Of a stretch of DNA of 8,068 bases, positions 1 to 6,699 are shown in pieces. This DNA comes from Desulfobacteraceae bacterium (lineage in GTDB: Bacteria; Desulfobacterota; DSM-4660; Desulfatiglandales; Desulfatiglandaceae). The stretch's first letter is position 1. Each line of letters opens with the position of its first letter. Where the stretch lies: the NCBI GenBank assembly GCA_013203065.1, contig JABMQV010000435.1:1-8068 (forward strand), in the 5' to 3' direction. Position numbers and translations under genes: made by a program. The notes below the pieces were generated by a model. It was not told where the DNA came from, did no database searches, and saw nothing but the letters and a program-made list of their open reading frames with translations.

Positions 1-393
1 CCCAAGGCCACCAAATACGTTACTTAAGAACCTCAGTTCCTGCCCAAACTGCTGGGCGGGGTATTTATATACACACTTCTTGTCAGGTATGTACCACCAA
101 AGAGTGTCTCCATTATAGATTATGGTTTCGGATCTTGGTGTTTCTTGCTCCAGCCTCATGTAATGTGAAGGCTTAAAGTATATTCGTCCTGTGGCCAGAT
201 CTCCTTTGACCTGGCCGCCCAGCATGGACATGGACCGCGTTATCACCTCACGGGTATAGGTAACAGAGAGCCCAGGGAGATGGCCATACTTGTTCCGTAT
301 ACCATCAAGGATATTTGATAGATCATTGCTGGCAAAAGCAGGGCATACAAAAAAAGACACCACAAGATGGAAAATAATGATATATCTTAACAT
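1..393 (-). CDS. lolA: Outer-membrane lipoprotein carrier protein LolA, N-terminal part (gene runs off the left edge)
   Basis: LolA is the periplasmic chaperone that carries lipoproteins released by the LolCDE complex to the outer-membrane receptor. The visible 131 residues begin with a Sec signal peptide (a hydrophobic run at about residues 3-20 and an A-F-A cleavage site at 19-21). They continue with the LolA-type beta-sheet pattern: a G-R-I-Y-F-K-P stretch at 69-75, M-R-L-E-Q at 79-83, then I-I-Y-N-G-D-T-L-W-W-Y-I-P at 91-103. Family members are about 200 residues, so roughly the last third lies outside the window. The ATG follows the ftsK TAA by one base, and its Shine-Dalgarno run (G-rich, 401-409, seven bases of spacing) lies inside the end of ftsK, which implies translational coupling. 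A cysteine at residue 17 is in the signal peptide but not in a lipobox. A LolA-like paralogue cannot be excluded. Confidence 0.85.
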   Translation of the reverse strand, partial: MLRYIIIFHLVVSFFVCPAFASNDLSNILDGIRNKYGHLPGLSVTYTREVITRSMSMLGGQVKGDLATGRIYFKPSHYMRLEQETPRSETIIYNGDTLWWYIPDKKCVYKYPAQQFGQELRFLSNVFGGLG

Positions 394-394
394 G

Positions 395-2596
395 TTACGT
401 CCCCCTCCCGTATACCTCCCGCGGTCGGACACCATCTGAGGGCCCTACAATCCCTTCCTTTTCCATAACCTCAATCATCCGTGCGGCACGATTATAACCT
501 ACCCTGAGCTTACGCTGTATCATTGAAATGGATGCCTGTCCCGTCTTAACTACAACTTCAATTGCCTGGTCATATTTCTCATCCAATTCTATTTCATCTT
601 CCTCTGATTCCTCACTTCTGGCAATCTCTGACAAGATGGTAGTATCATAATCCGGCTTCTTCTGGTTTCTTAAGAAATCAGCTACCTTTTTTATTTCTTC
701 TTCAGAGACATATGCACCATGTATTCTCACAAGGTTAGCAACTCCTGGAGGCAAGAACAGCATATCTCCCTCACCTAAAAGATTTTCAGCTCCCATTGTA
801 TCCAGTATCGTTCGGGAATCCACTTTGGAGGATACCTGAAAGGATATTCGGGTCGGGAAATTGGCCTTGATAATACCTGTAAGAACATTTACCGAGGGGC
901 GTTGTGTCGCAATAATAAGATGAATGCCGGCTGCTCGGGCCATTTGAGCAAGCCGTGTGATCGCTTCCTCAACTTTCCTTAAAGAGACAATCATTAGATC
1001 TGCTAATTCGTCAATGATAAGTATGATATACGGCAGGGGCTTATCAGTCACATGCGTATTATCCAATTTCCCTTTTTTCTGATCTTTTAGGATCTTGCGG
1101 TTATAGGTGTTAATATTTCTCACCCCCCTGTCAGACAATAGCATGTAGCGTCTTTCCATCTCTTCCACTGCCCATCTAAGGGCCTTGGTGGCCTCTTTGG
1201 GCTGGGTCACCACCGGATGAAGCAGGTGGGGGATATCCTGGTATACGGAAAGCTCAATCCTTTTCGGGTCAATCATCAAAAGTCGTACCACTTCCGGAGA
1301 AAACTTGAAAAGCAGACTCTCGATCATGGTATTTATGGAAACACTTTTTCCCGTCCCGGTGGCCCCGGCCACAAGCAGATGGGGCATCCTGGATAGATCT
1401 GTGACCACGGGCAATCCGGTGATGTCCTTTCCAAGGGCTATTGGCAATTTGTACTTGGAGTTCTTGTAGGAGGGGCTTGACAGGACCTCCTTCAGGTAGA
1501 CCATTTCCCTCTGGTTGTTGGGTATTTCGATCCCGATGGCTGCCTTACCCGGAATCGGCGCGACGATTCTGATGCTGGGCGCCCTGAGGGCCAGCGCAAG
1601 ATCATCTGATAGGCCTGCCACCTTGCTTATCTTTATGCCCGGCGCCGGCTTGAATTCATACATGGTAATCACCGGGCCCGGCAAAATCTCCCTGACCTCG
1701 CCTTCCACACCAAAGTCGGCCAGTTTCTTTTCAAGACGGCGGGCATTCATTTCAAGGCTTTCCTGCTGAATGTCCTTGTTCTCTCTTTCAGGCGGATCAT
1801 TGAGGAGGTTCAATGGAGGCAACTTGAATTCCCCTGCCGCATGCATGAACAGGAACTGCTCCTGTTCGGGTCTCTTATCCTTGTCCGGGGCCGGCCTGAC
1901 AATGGTCACCTTGGGCTTCGATTTCATCTTTTCCCTGGCCAGGGAGCTCTTTCGCGCCCGCCGCTTTCGCTCTTTCTTTTTTTCAGCCCTGTCTCTGATG
2001 CGTCTTATCAAACCCAGGACCCTCAGGCCCAGGCCCGAAAAGAGGCTGCCCAATGAGAGGTGGGTTGCAATCAAGAGGCAAATAATAAAGATTATTGAGA
2101 GGAAAACATAGGCCCCGAACTGGTTCAGGAAGCTTTTTGCCCATCCGGCTAGGTACAGCCCAACCAGTCCGCCAGCAATCATGTTTCCATCCCTGAAAGT
2201 CACAATTTCATGAAATTGCAGACATAGGATACCGGAAAAGCAAAGGGGGAGCACGAGGGAGGCACTGGCGGTTATGACCGGATACGTTGGCCCGCGACCA
2301 CGGAATGAGAGGTAGGTCAAGGCAAGCAAGATAATTACAAACCAGAAGGCGGAAAAACCGAGCAGGAAAAACAGCCCGCCAGCCAGGTGTGCCCCAACGG
2401 TGCCGAAAAGATTATGAGATTTGCTCAGGGAACCGGTTACATTCCAGAAAAGCTTATCCGCCGGGTGATATGAAAAAAGGCTTCCACCCAGGATAATGGC
2501 CGTGAGCAGGAAGACGAGGCCAAGGATCTCTTTTCCGATGGGACGCGGGGGCTTATCCGTTTTGTCTTTGTGTTTTGCTCCTGCTTTTCGGGTCAA
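395..2596 (-). CDS. ftsK: DNA translocase FtsK
   Basis: FtsK is a membrane-anchored hexameric ATPase at the septum that pumps chromosome ends into the daughter cells and activates XerCD dimer resolution. The 733 residues show a membrane domain with four or five hydrophobic segments (about 22-41, 72-95, 105-127, 137-152 and 161-180). A short, very basic linker follows (about 198-228). The motor domain has Walker A G-A-T-G-T-G-K-S at 411-418 and a Walker B strand ending in D529-E530. The A-T-Q-R-P motif is at 563-567. The C-terminal winged-helix gamma domain (about 672-733), which reads the polar KOPS sequences, is present. The linker is much shorter than in E. coli FtsK, as in many bacteria. 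The TTG start is supported by an in-frame TGA two codons upstream (2600-2602) and by GGGAG at 2604-2608 with seven bases of spacing. lolA follows after one base. Confidence 0.96.
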   Translation of the reverse strand: MTRKAGAKHKDKTDKPPRPIGKEILGLVFLLTAIILGGSLFSYHPADKLFWNVTGSLSKSHNLFGTVGAHLAGGLFFLLGFSAFWFVIILLALTYLSFRGRGPTYPVITASASLVLPLCFSGILCLQFHEIVTFRDGNMIAGGLVGLYLAGWAKSFLNQFGAYVFLSIIFIICLLIATHLSLGSLFSGLGLRVLGLIRRIRDRAEKKKERKRRARKSSLAREKMKSKPKVTIVRPAPDKDKRPEQEQFLFMHAAGEFKLPPLNLLNDPPERENKDIQQESLEMNARRLEKKLADFGVEGEVREILPGPVITMYEFKPAPGIKISKVAGLSDDLALALRAPSIRIVAPIPGKAAIGIEIPNNQREMVYLKEVLSSPSYKNSKYKLPIALGKDITGLPVVTDLSRMPHLLVAGATGTGKSVSINTMIESLLFKFSPEVVRLLMIDPKRIELSVYQDIPHLLHPVVTQPKEATKALRWAVEEMERRYMLLSDRGVRNINTYNRKILKDQKKGKLDNTHVTDKPLPYIILIIDELADLMIVSLRKVEEAITRLAQMARAAGIHLIIATQRPSVNVLTGIIKANFPTRISFQVSSKVDSRTILDTMGAENLLGEGDMLFLPPGVANLVRIHGAYVSEEEIKKVADFLRNQKKPDYDTTILSEIARSEESEEDEIELDEKYDQAIEVVVKTGQASISMIQRKLRVGYNRAARMIEVMEKEGIVGPSDGVRPREVYGRGT

Positions 2597-2608
2597 ATTT
2601 CATCTCCC
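2594..2608 (-). promoter_or_regulatory. Ribosome binding site and TTG start codon of ftsK
   Basis: On the minus strand GGGAG (2604-2608) lies seven bases before a TTG at 2594-2596. An ATG directly abutting the GGGAG (2601-2603) is in a different frame and has no room for ribosome placement. In the ftsK frame a TGA at 2600-2602 blocks any longer start, so TTG is the most upstream start possible. The reading continues without another strong start candidate before the first membrane segment. Confidence 0.65.
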
Positions 2609-2673
2609 GGATTTGGTCTTTGGTGGTCCCATGATCCTGACTGTGACAGGGAATGCAGTGGCCGCGTGCTTCC

Positions 2674-2702
2674 AGAATAGCGGAAATCAAAACAGATTTC
2701 AA
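2674..2702 (-). promoter_or_regulatory. Candidate sigma70-type promoter for ftsK-lolA
   Basis: Minus strand: a -35 box TTGAAA (2697-2702), a 17-base spacer and a -10 box TATTCT (2674-2679), about 78 bases before the ftsK start. It lies in the 169-base gap after the RNase J gene, so ftsK-lolA could be transcribed independently of it. Both boxes match consensus at four or five of six positions. This is a visual match only. Confidence 0.45.
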
Positions 2703-2765
2703 TCGGTGATCGTCGGAGCAGGCACCATTGAGGCCCTGCTGTCGATCGGACGAAGCCTCCCAACT

Positions 2766-4415
2766 CTAGACCGGGATGATAACCGGGATGATCAAGGGTC
2801 TTCTTTCAATGACGCTTTGGAAAAAGCGTTTCAACCGCCTCCTTATATCCATCTCCACCCCGGTCCACTCGATGGGTGATGATGGGTCAAGTTCATCAAG
2901 GACTTCCAGTACAATGCATTTGGCATCCTCCAGGATTGACCCTGTCTCGTCTTCAAACACAAACCCCTTGGAGATAATTTCAGGGCCATAAACCGTCTCT
3001 GCAGTATCTTTACCCAGGGCCAGCAGGACCACCACCATGCCATGCCTGCTGAGCCTCCTTCGATCCCTCAGGACCATTTCTTCCACATCTCCTACCCCTT
3101 TTCCATCCACAAAGATCCGACCCGTATGGACATGCCCTTTCATCCGCAATTCCTGATTTTCAAAAGAGATGATGTCACCGTCTTCTGCAATAATCACCCG
3201 ATCCTTATCCATGCCCGTTTCCAACGCCAGTTGTGCGTGTTTAACAAGATGTCTGTATTCACCATGGATGGGTATGAAAAAGCGCGGCTTCACCAAATTT
3301 AACATGAGTTTCAGCTCTTCTCTTCTGGCATGGCCGGAGGTGTGTATTTCAGATACCTTTTCATAGACCACCTCGGCACCCATGCGATAGAGGTTGTTTA
3401 TGGTGGAGGTTATTGCCTTTTCGTTGCCAGGGATAAATCGCGAAGAAAGGATGACCGTGTCAGCCGGCTTTATGGTAATGCGTTTATGATGTCCTTGGGC
3501 CATCCTGGTGAGAGCCGACATGGGTTCACCCTGGCTTCCAGTGGTGATGACTGTAATGTGCCGATCCGGAAACTGATTGATCTGGCTCTCGCTGATTTCC
3601 ACATCCTCAGGTATGTTGATAAATCCTTCTTGCTTGGCAATACCGATATTTGTGAGCATGCTTTTCCCGTTAAAGACCACCTTCCTTCCAAATTGCACTG
3701 CCAGATTGACGACTTGTTGAATTCGAGTCATATTGGAGGCAAAACTGGCCAATATGAGCCTGCCTTGACATGCCCGGAACAGGTCTTCGAGGGTTCTTGA
3801 CACCTCTCTCTCACTAAGGGTAAACCCCTCCTTTTCGGCGTTGGTGGAATCGGAGAACAGGGCAAGGACCCCCTTTTCTCCAAAGTGGGCAAAGCGGCCC
3901 AAGTCCGTAAATTGGGAGTCTACTGGGGTGGAATCGATTTTGAAGTCACCGGAATGTATGATAGTCCCCTCATCAGTCTCAATTGCAAGGCCGACCCCGT
4001 CAACGATGCTATGGTTCACCGCGATATATTCCACCTTGAAGGGACCCAATTGGGTGGCATCGCCAGGCCTAACCTTGAAAAGATCGGGGGGGTTCGGTAA
4101 ATGGTGTTCCTTTAGCTTTTCCCTCAATAACTCCAGTGTGAAGCTGGTACCAAATACGGGGACACAGATCTCTTTCAGGAGGAAGGGCATTGCGCCGATA
4201 TGATCTTCATGGCCATGTGTCAAAATTATGGCCTTGACCCTGGCCCTGTTTTCCCTGAGGTATTGAAAATTCGGTATCACCAGATCCACTCCGAGCATAT
4301 AGTCATCCGGGAACATGATACCTACGTCCACCACCAAGATGTAATTGTCATCCTGGATGGCCATCATGTTACATCCGATTTCTCCCAGACCGCCCAGCGG
4401 AATGACCTTGATCAT
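2766..4415 (-). CDS. rnj: Ribonuclease J (beta-CASP metallo-beta-lactamase RNase)
   Basis: RNase J is a zinc-dependent enzyme with endonuclease and 5'-3' exonuclease activity in mRNA decay and rRNA maturation, largely taking the place of RNase E in bacteria that lack it. The 549 residues begin with the typical M-I-K-V-I-P-L-G-G-L-G-E-I-G start. The metal-binding H-x-H-x-D-H motif is at 67-72, with further ligands expected at H135 and D157 (H-S-G-D). The beta-CASP insert includes S-D-S-T-N-A at 188-193. The S-G-H-A motif is at 360-363 and the distal H in P-I-H-G-E-Y at 382-387. The C-terminal domain (about 450-549) is complete. Length fits the family. I chose the ATG at 4413-4415 over an in-frame GTG at 4470-4472, because the family starts at this residue and the GTG has no Shine-Dalgarno site. 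The last eight residues are a duplicated I-I-P-V. Confidence 0.95.
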   Translation of the reverse strand: MIKVIPLGGLGEIGCNMMAIQDDNYILVVDVGIMFPDDYMLGVDLVIPNFQYLRENRARVKAIILTHGHEDHIGAMPFLLKEICVPVFGTSFTLELLREKLKEHHLPNPPDLFKVRPGDATQLGPFKVEYIAVNHSIVDGVGLAIETDEGTIIHSGDFKIDSTPVDSQFTDLGRFAHFGEKGVLALFSDSTNAEKEGFTLSEREVSRTLEDLFRACQGRLILASFASNMTRIQQVVNLAVQFGRKVVFNGKSMLTNIGIAKQEGFINIPEDVEISESQINQFPDRHITVITTGSQGEPMSALTRMAQGHHKRITIKPADTVILSSRFIPGNEKAITSTINNLYRMGAEVVYEKVSEIHTSGHARREELKLMLNLVKPRFFIPIHGEYRHLVKHAQLALETGMDKDRVIIAEDGDIISFENQELRMKGHVHTGRIFVDGKGVGDVEEMVLRDRRRLSRHGMVVVLLALGKDTAETVYGPEIISKGFVFEDETGSILEDAKCIVLEVLDELDPSSPIEWTGVEMDIRRRLKRFFQSVIERRPLIIPVIIPV

Positions 4416-4449
4416 TTCTATCCCTATTTGTTCAAAAGCTATTCCTCCT
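4416..4449 (-). promoter_or_regulatory. RNase J mRNA leader with strong Shine-Dalgarno site and three-codon mini-ORF
   Basis: On the minus strand a perfect AGGAGG (4444-4449) is followed after eight bases by TTG AAC AAA TAG (4424-4435), out of frame with the RNase J gene. The RNase J ATG follows the TAG after eight bases. A weaker AGGG at 4422-4425, six bases before the ATG, could serve as the gene's own ribosome site. The arrangement would allow termination and re-initiation, but use of the TTG is inferred, not shown. Confidence 0.3.
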
Positions 4450-4517
4450 ACCCCCTGGAGGTTACCTGTCACGGGGGCAGCAAAGTCAAAAGTCGATTAT
4501 TTCATTGAATAAACAAC

Positions 4518-4546
4518 AGCTTATCCTTTTAGAGCGTAACAGTCAA
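4518..4546 (-). promoter_or_regulatory. Candidate promoter for the RNase J gene
   Basis: Minus strand: a -35 box TTGACT (4541-4546, five of six), a 17-base spacer and a weak -10 box TAAGCT (4518-4523, three of six), about 100 bases before the RNase J ATG. An AATAAT hexamer a little further downstream is an alternative -10 but lacks a well-spaced -35. It lies back to back with the ssb promoter. Confidence 0.3.
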
Positions 4547-4575
4547 TAGGGAATGGCTTTCAGCAACAACAGGCC

Positions 4576-4604
4576 TTGTCAATCAGCTTGATTTGGCATA
4601 TTTT
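4576..4604 (+). promoter_or_regulatory. Sigma70-type promoter for ssb
   Basis: Plus strand: a -35 box TTGTCA (4576-4581), a 17-base spacer and a -10 box TATTTT (4599-4604), leaving a leader of roughly 75 bases before the ssb start. I see no LexA/SOS box of the E. coli CTGT-N8-ACAG type around it, so there is no sign of damage induction of that kind. Confidence 0.55.
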
Positions 4605-4687
4605 TTTGTGGTAGGGTGCCGTATGACGTGATAATCACCGTTCCTATCAAACCCTTTTCAGATCACTCAAAAAAAGGAGATGAAAAA

Positions 4688-5107
4688 ATGGCGGGCATAA
4701 ATAAAGTGATACTGATCGGAAATTTGGGAAAAGACCCTGAAGTGCGTTATACACCCAGCGGGGCAGCAGTGGCTAATTTCTCTATTGCCACCAGTGAGGA
4801 GTGGAAAGATAAAAATACCGGTGAAAAGCAGGAACGCACCGAGTGGCACAGGATTGTTGCCTTTGGCCGTCTCGGAGAAATCTGCGGGGAATATCTTCAT
4901 AAAGGTAAGCAGGTGTTTATAGAGGGCAGATTGCAAACAAAGGCCTGGGAAGACCGGGATGGCAATAAACGGTGGACCACGGAAATAGTTGCACTCGGCA
5001 TGCAGATGTTAGGTTCAGCAACAAAAGGTGGGAGGGTAGAGTCCTCAGATAAGAGCTTTCCCGTGGAAGAACCGATAAATGTCCCGGACGACGAAATCCC
5101 CTTTTGA
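4688..5107 (+). CDS. ssb: Single-stranded DNA-binding protein SSB
   Basis: SSB coats single-stranded DNA as a tetramer during replication, repair and recombination and recruits partner proteins through its C-terminal tip. The 139 residues consist of an OB fold (about 1-108), opening with [14 protein letters not shown]. Base-stacking aromatic residues sit at W39 and W53. A short linker (about 109-131) leads to the acidic tip D-D-E-I-P-F at 134-139, the classic docking peptide. The linker is short compared with E. coli SSB (178 aa). The ATG at 4688 has AGGAGA at 4675-4680 with seven bases of spacing. An in-frame ATG at 4622 or earlier would add residues not seen in the family. The gene is a single-gene unit, divergent from the RNase J gene and convergent with tatA. 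Confidence 0.96.
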   Translation: MAGINKVILIGNLGKDPEVRYTPSGAAVANFSIATSEEWKDKNTGEKQERTEWHRIVAFGRLGEICGEYLHKGKQVFIEGRLQTKAWEDRDGNKRWTTEIVALGMQMLGSATKGGRVESSDKSFPVEEPINVPDDEIPF

Positions 5108-5118
5108 AGCCGGCTAGG

Positions 5119-5316
5119 TCAGGTCTTATCCTCGACGGTTGTTTCTTCTTCCTCTTTGGGGGCAGTTATCTCGTCTTGGGATTCGGTGGTGGCCTTTTTA
5201 AAATTCTTGATTCCTTTGCCGAGCCCACTGCCTATCTGGGGCAGTTTGCCAGCCCCGAAAATGATCAGGATGATGATCAAAATTATGACCAATTCTGGCA
5301 TGCCTATACCAAACAT
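5119..5316 (-). CDS. tatA: Sec-independent protein translocase protein TatA
   Basis: TatA forms the pore-like assembly of the twin-arginine pathway, which exports folded, often cofactor-bearing proteins across the inner membrane with TatC. The 65 residues match the family plan. There is a short periplasmic end with a polar residue at position 8 (here Glu) and one membrane helix (about 7-20). The F-G hinge (20-21) is followed by an amphipathic helix reading [19 protein letters not shown] (24-42). An acidic, disordered tail completes the protein. The start has an excellent site, GGAGGTGA at 5321-5328, four bases before the ATG. It is the second gene of a pair: its start lies 24 bases after the stop of the upstream cysteine-rich gene. 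No tatC or tatB lies in the window. Confidence 0.95.
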   Translation of the reverse strand: MFGIGMPELVIILIIILIIFGAGKLPQIGSGLGKGIKNFKKATTESQDEITAPKEEEETTVEDKT

Positions 5317-5340
5317 TGATTCACCTCCGCTCTTTCGAGC

Positions 5341-5733
5341 CTAATCCTCTAATTCACCAATCAATCGTCTGAATTCATCCGAATTCCTGAACTCCCCCAT
5401 GGCCTCCTGGTAATCCAACCAGGCAGTCCAAAGATTGCGCCATTGCTCATTGTGCCAGAAGGCTCCAGACCCCTTTTTCCTTTTTGACATTTTCAGGAAG
5501 TCTTCATATTCGGCCCGGCAGACTTGGCACAGATTGCAATCCGAATGAGAAGGAACAGGTATACAGGACGACTCCGTCTCTTTCATGTGATGCCCGCACA
5601 TGGCGCACCGAAATTGGCAGGAACCGCATTGAACCACCCTTTGAACCGTTTCAGACTTGTGCCGATGGGTCTCTACCTGCCTTCTTAGCCTCTTCTCTTC
5701 AAGCCGATCTGTAAAATCGATAACCTTTTTCAT
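5341..5733 (-). CDS. Uncharacterised cysteine-rich protein, probable metal-binding, upstream of tatA
   Basis: I do not recognise this 130-residue protein. Its N-terminal 34 residues are highly charged (Lys, Arg, Glu), with no signal peptide or membrane segment, so it is probably cytoplasmic. The middle holds eight cysteines: C36-x2-C39-x3-C43-x2-C46 with H48 and H49 close by, then C57, then C66-x2-C69-x2-C72. This is enough for two zinc or iron sites, or one iron-sulfur cluster. The C-terminal half (about 92-130) is rich in Trp and other aromatics (W93, W98, W102, W105) and predicted to be helical. It starts at ATG 5731-5733 with AGGAGG at 5743-5748 and nine bases of spacing. It has its own promoter and precedes tatA by 24 bases, so both are likely on one mRNA. 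A role linked to Tat export or to a metalloprotein substrate is only a guess. Confidence 0.85.
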   Translation of the reverse strand: MKKVIDFTDRLEEKRLRRQVETHRHKSETVQRVVQCGSCQFRCAMCGHHMKETESSCIPVPSHSDCNLCQVCRAEYEDFLKMSKRKKGSGAFWHNEQWRNLWTAWLDYQEAMGEFRNSDEFRRLIGELED

Positions 5734-5775
5734 CGGGAGTTGCCTCCTGAGTCACTCTTGATGCGAGAGCCCTTA

Positions 5776-5804
5776 ATAGTACCATCAAAGCATGTGAGAG
5801 TCAA
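5776..5804 (-). promoter_or_regulatory. Strong sigma70-type promoter for the cysteine-rich gene and tatA
   Basis: Minus strand: a -35 box TTGACT (5799-5804) and a -10 box TACTAT (5776-5781), each five of six to consensus, with an ideal 17-base spacer. It sits in the 88-base gap between the sucD stop and the cysteine-rich gene, about 40 bases before its start. No convincing terminator separates it from sucD, so readthrough from sucCD is also possible. Confidence 0.65.
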
Positions 5805-5821
5805 GAAAGGTTCGAAACGGG

Positions 5822-6697
5822 TCAGTTCTTTCTCATGACCGCCAGGACGGTTTCCCCAAGTGTGCCAAGATTTAGAGCGACAGCAATGCCTGCCTCCTGC
5901 AAGGCGGCTATCTTGTCTTCTGCCTTTCCCTGACCGCGCGCGATAATTGCACCCGCATGACCCATCCGCCGGCCAGGAGGCGCTGTTTGGCCTGCGATGA
6001 ATGCTATCACCGGTTTATTGAATTCTTTTTGGATGAATTCGGCTGCCTCTTCTTCGGCAGTGCCGCCGATTTCTCCGATGAGAACGACCCCTTTGGTTTC
6101 ACTGTCCTTTTTGAATCTGATGAGATGATCGATAAAGGTGGTTCCTATTATGGGGTCCCCGCCGATCCCAATGCAGGTGGATTGCCCCAGCCCGGCCCTC
6201 GTCAGCTGGTCCACCACTTCATAGGTGAGGGTTCCACTCCTTGAAATGACCGCCATGTTCCCCTGTCTGTGTATTTCCCCTGGCATTATGCCCACCTTGG
6301 TCTTTCCGGGTGAGATAATCCCGGGACAATTGGGCCCGATCAGAACAGCATCTTTGTCTCTTAGAAAGCTGGCCACCTTGACCATATCCAGGACTGGAAT
6401 TCCTTCTGTGATACACACAATCACCTTCACTCCCGCAGAGGCCGCATCTATGATGGCATCTGCCGCAAAGGGTGGCGGCACAAAGATGCAGGAAACATTT
6501 GCCCCTTCCTTTTCCACTGCCTGTTTGACCGTATTGAAAACCGGCACACCCTCCACCTCCTGTCCGCCCTTCCCGGGTGTGACACCCGCGGCCACCACCG
6601 TTCCGTACTCCAGCATCCGCTTGGTATGGAAGGTCCCCTCACGCCCGGTAATACCTTGAACAACCACCCTGCTGTTTTCGTCCACAAGTATACTCAT
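5822..6697 (-). CDS. sucD: Succinyl-CoA synthetase (succinate-CoA ligase) alpha subunit
   Basis: SucD carries the phosphorylated histidine and the CoA site of the enzyme that interconverts succinyl-CoA + NDP + Pi with succinate + NTP + CoA. The 291 residues begin with a Rossmann CoA-binding domain containing [10 protein letters not shown] at 15-24. The ligase domain shows [11 protein letters not shown] at 121-131 and S-R-S-G-T-L-T-Y-E at 152-160. The active-site histidine is H247 in G-H-A-G-A-I-I. Length fits the family (about 290). I chose ATG 6695-6697, two bases after the sucC stop, because proteins of the family start M-S-I-L-V-D. AGGGG at 6708-6712, inside sucC, is ten bases upstream. 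A TTG two codons earlier overlaps the sucC stop and is less likely. Tight coupling to sucC suggests one-to-one production of the subunits. Confidence 0.96.
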   Translation of the reverse strand: MSILVDENSRVVVQGITGREGTFHTKRMLEYGTVVAAGVTPGKGGQEVEGVPVFNTVKQAVEKEGANVSCIFVPPPFAADAIIDAASAGVKVIVCITEGIPVLDMVKVASFLRDKDAVLIGPNCPGIISPGKTKVGIMPGEIHRQGNMAVISRSGTLTYEVVDQLTRAGLGQSTCIGIGGDPIIGTTFIDHLIRFKKDSETKGVVLIGEIGGTAEEEAAEFIQKEFNKPVIAFIAGQTAPPGRRMGHAGAIIARGQGKAEDKIAALQEAGIAVALNLGTLGETVLAVMRKN

Positions 6698-6699
6698 GA

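Noticed and set aside
2718..2739. Imperfect hairpin (five-base-pair GC stem plus three pairs past a bulge) between the RNase J gene and ftsK
   Set aside because: It has no run of T after the stem on the minus strand, so it cannot be called an intrinsic terminator.
3330..3800. Plus-strand open frame of 156 codons opposite the RNase J gene
   Set aside because: It is a shadow of the conserved RNase J coding sequence; its peptide has no domain-like features or plausible start signal.
4413..4472. GTG start at 4470-4472 for RNase J, adding 19 residues
   Set aside because: The extra residues are not typical of the family, no Shine-Dalgarno site precedes the GTG, and the downstream ATG matches the usual N-terminus.
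4616..4687. Upstream start for ssb adding 24 residues
   Set aside because: SSB proteins begin at the OB-fold strand found at 4688, which has an ideal ribosome site. The extension is leader sequence.
5108..5115. Palindrome AGCCGGCT between ssb and tatA
   Set aside because: It has no loop and no T tract on either side, and eight-base palindromes of this kind occur by chance.
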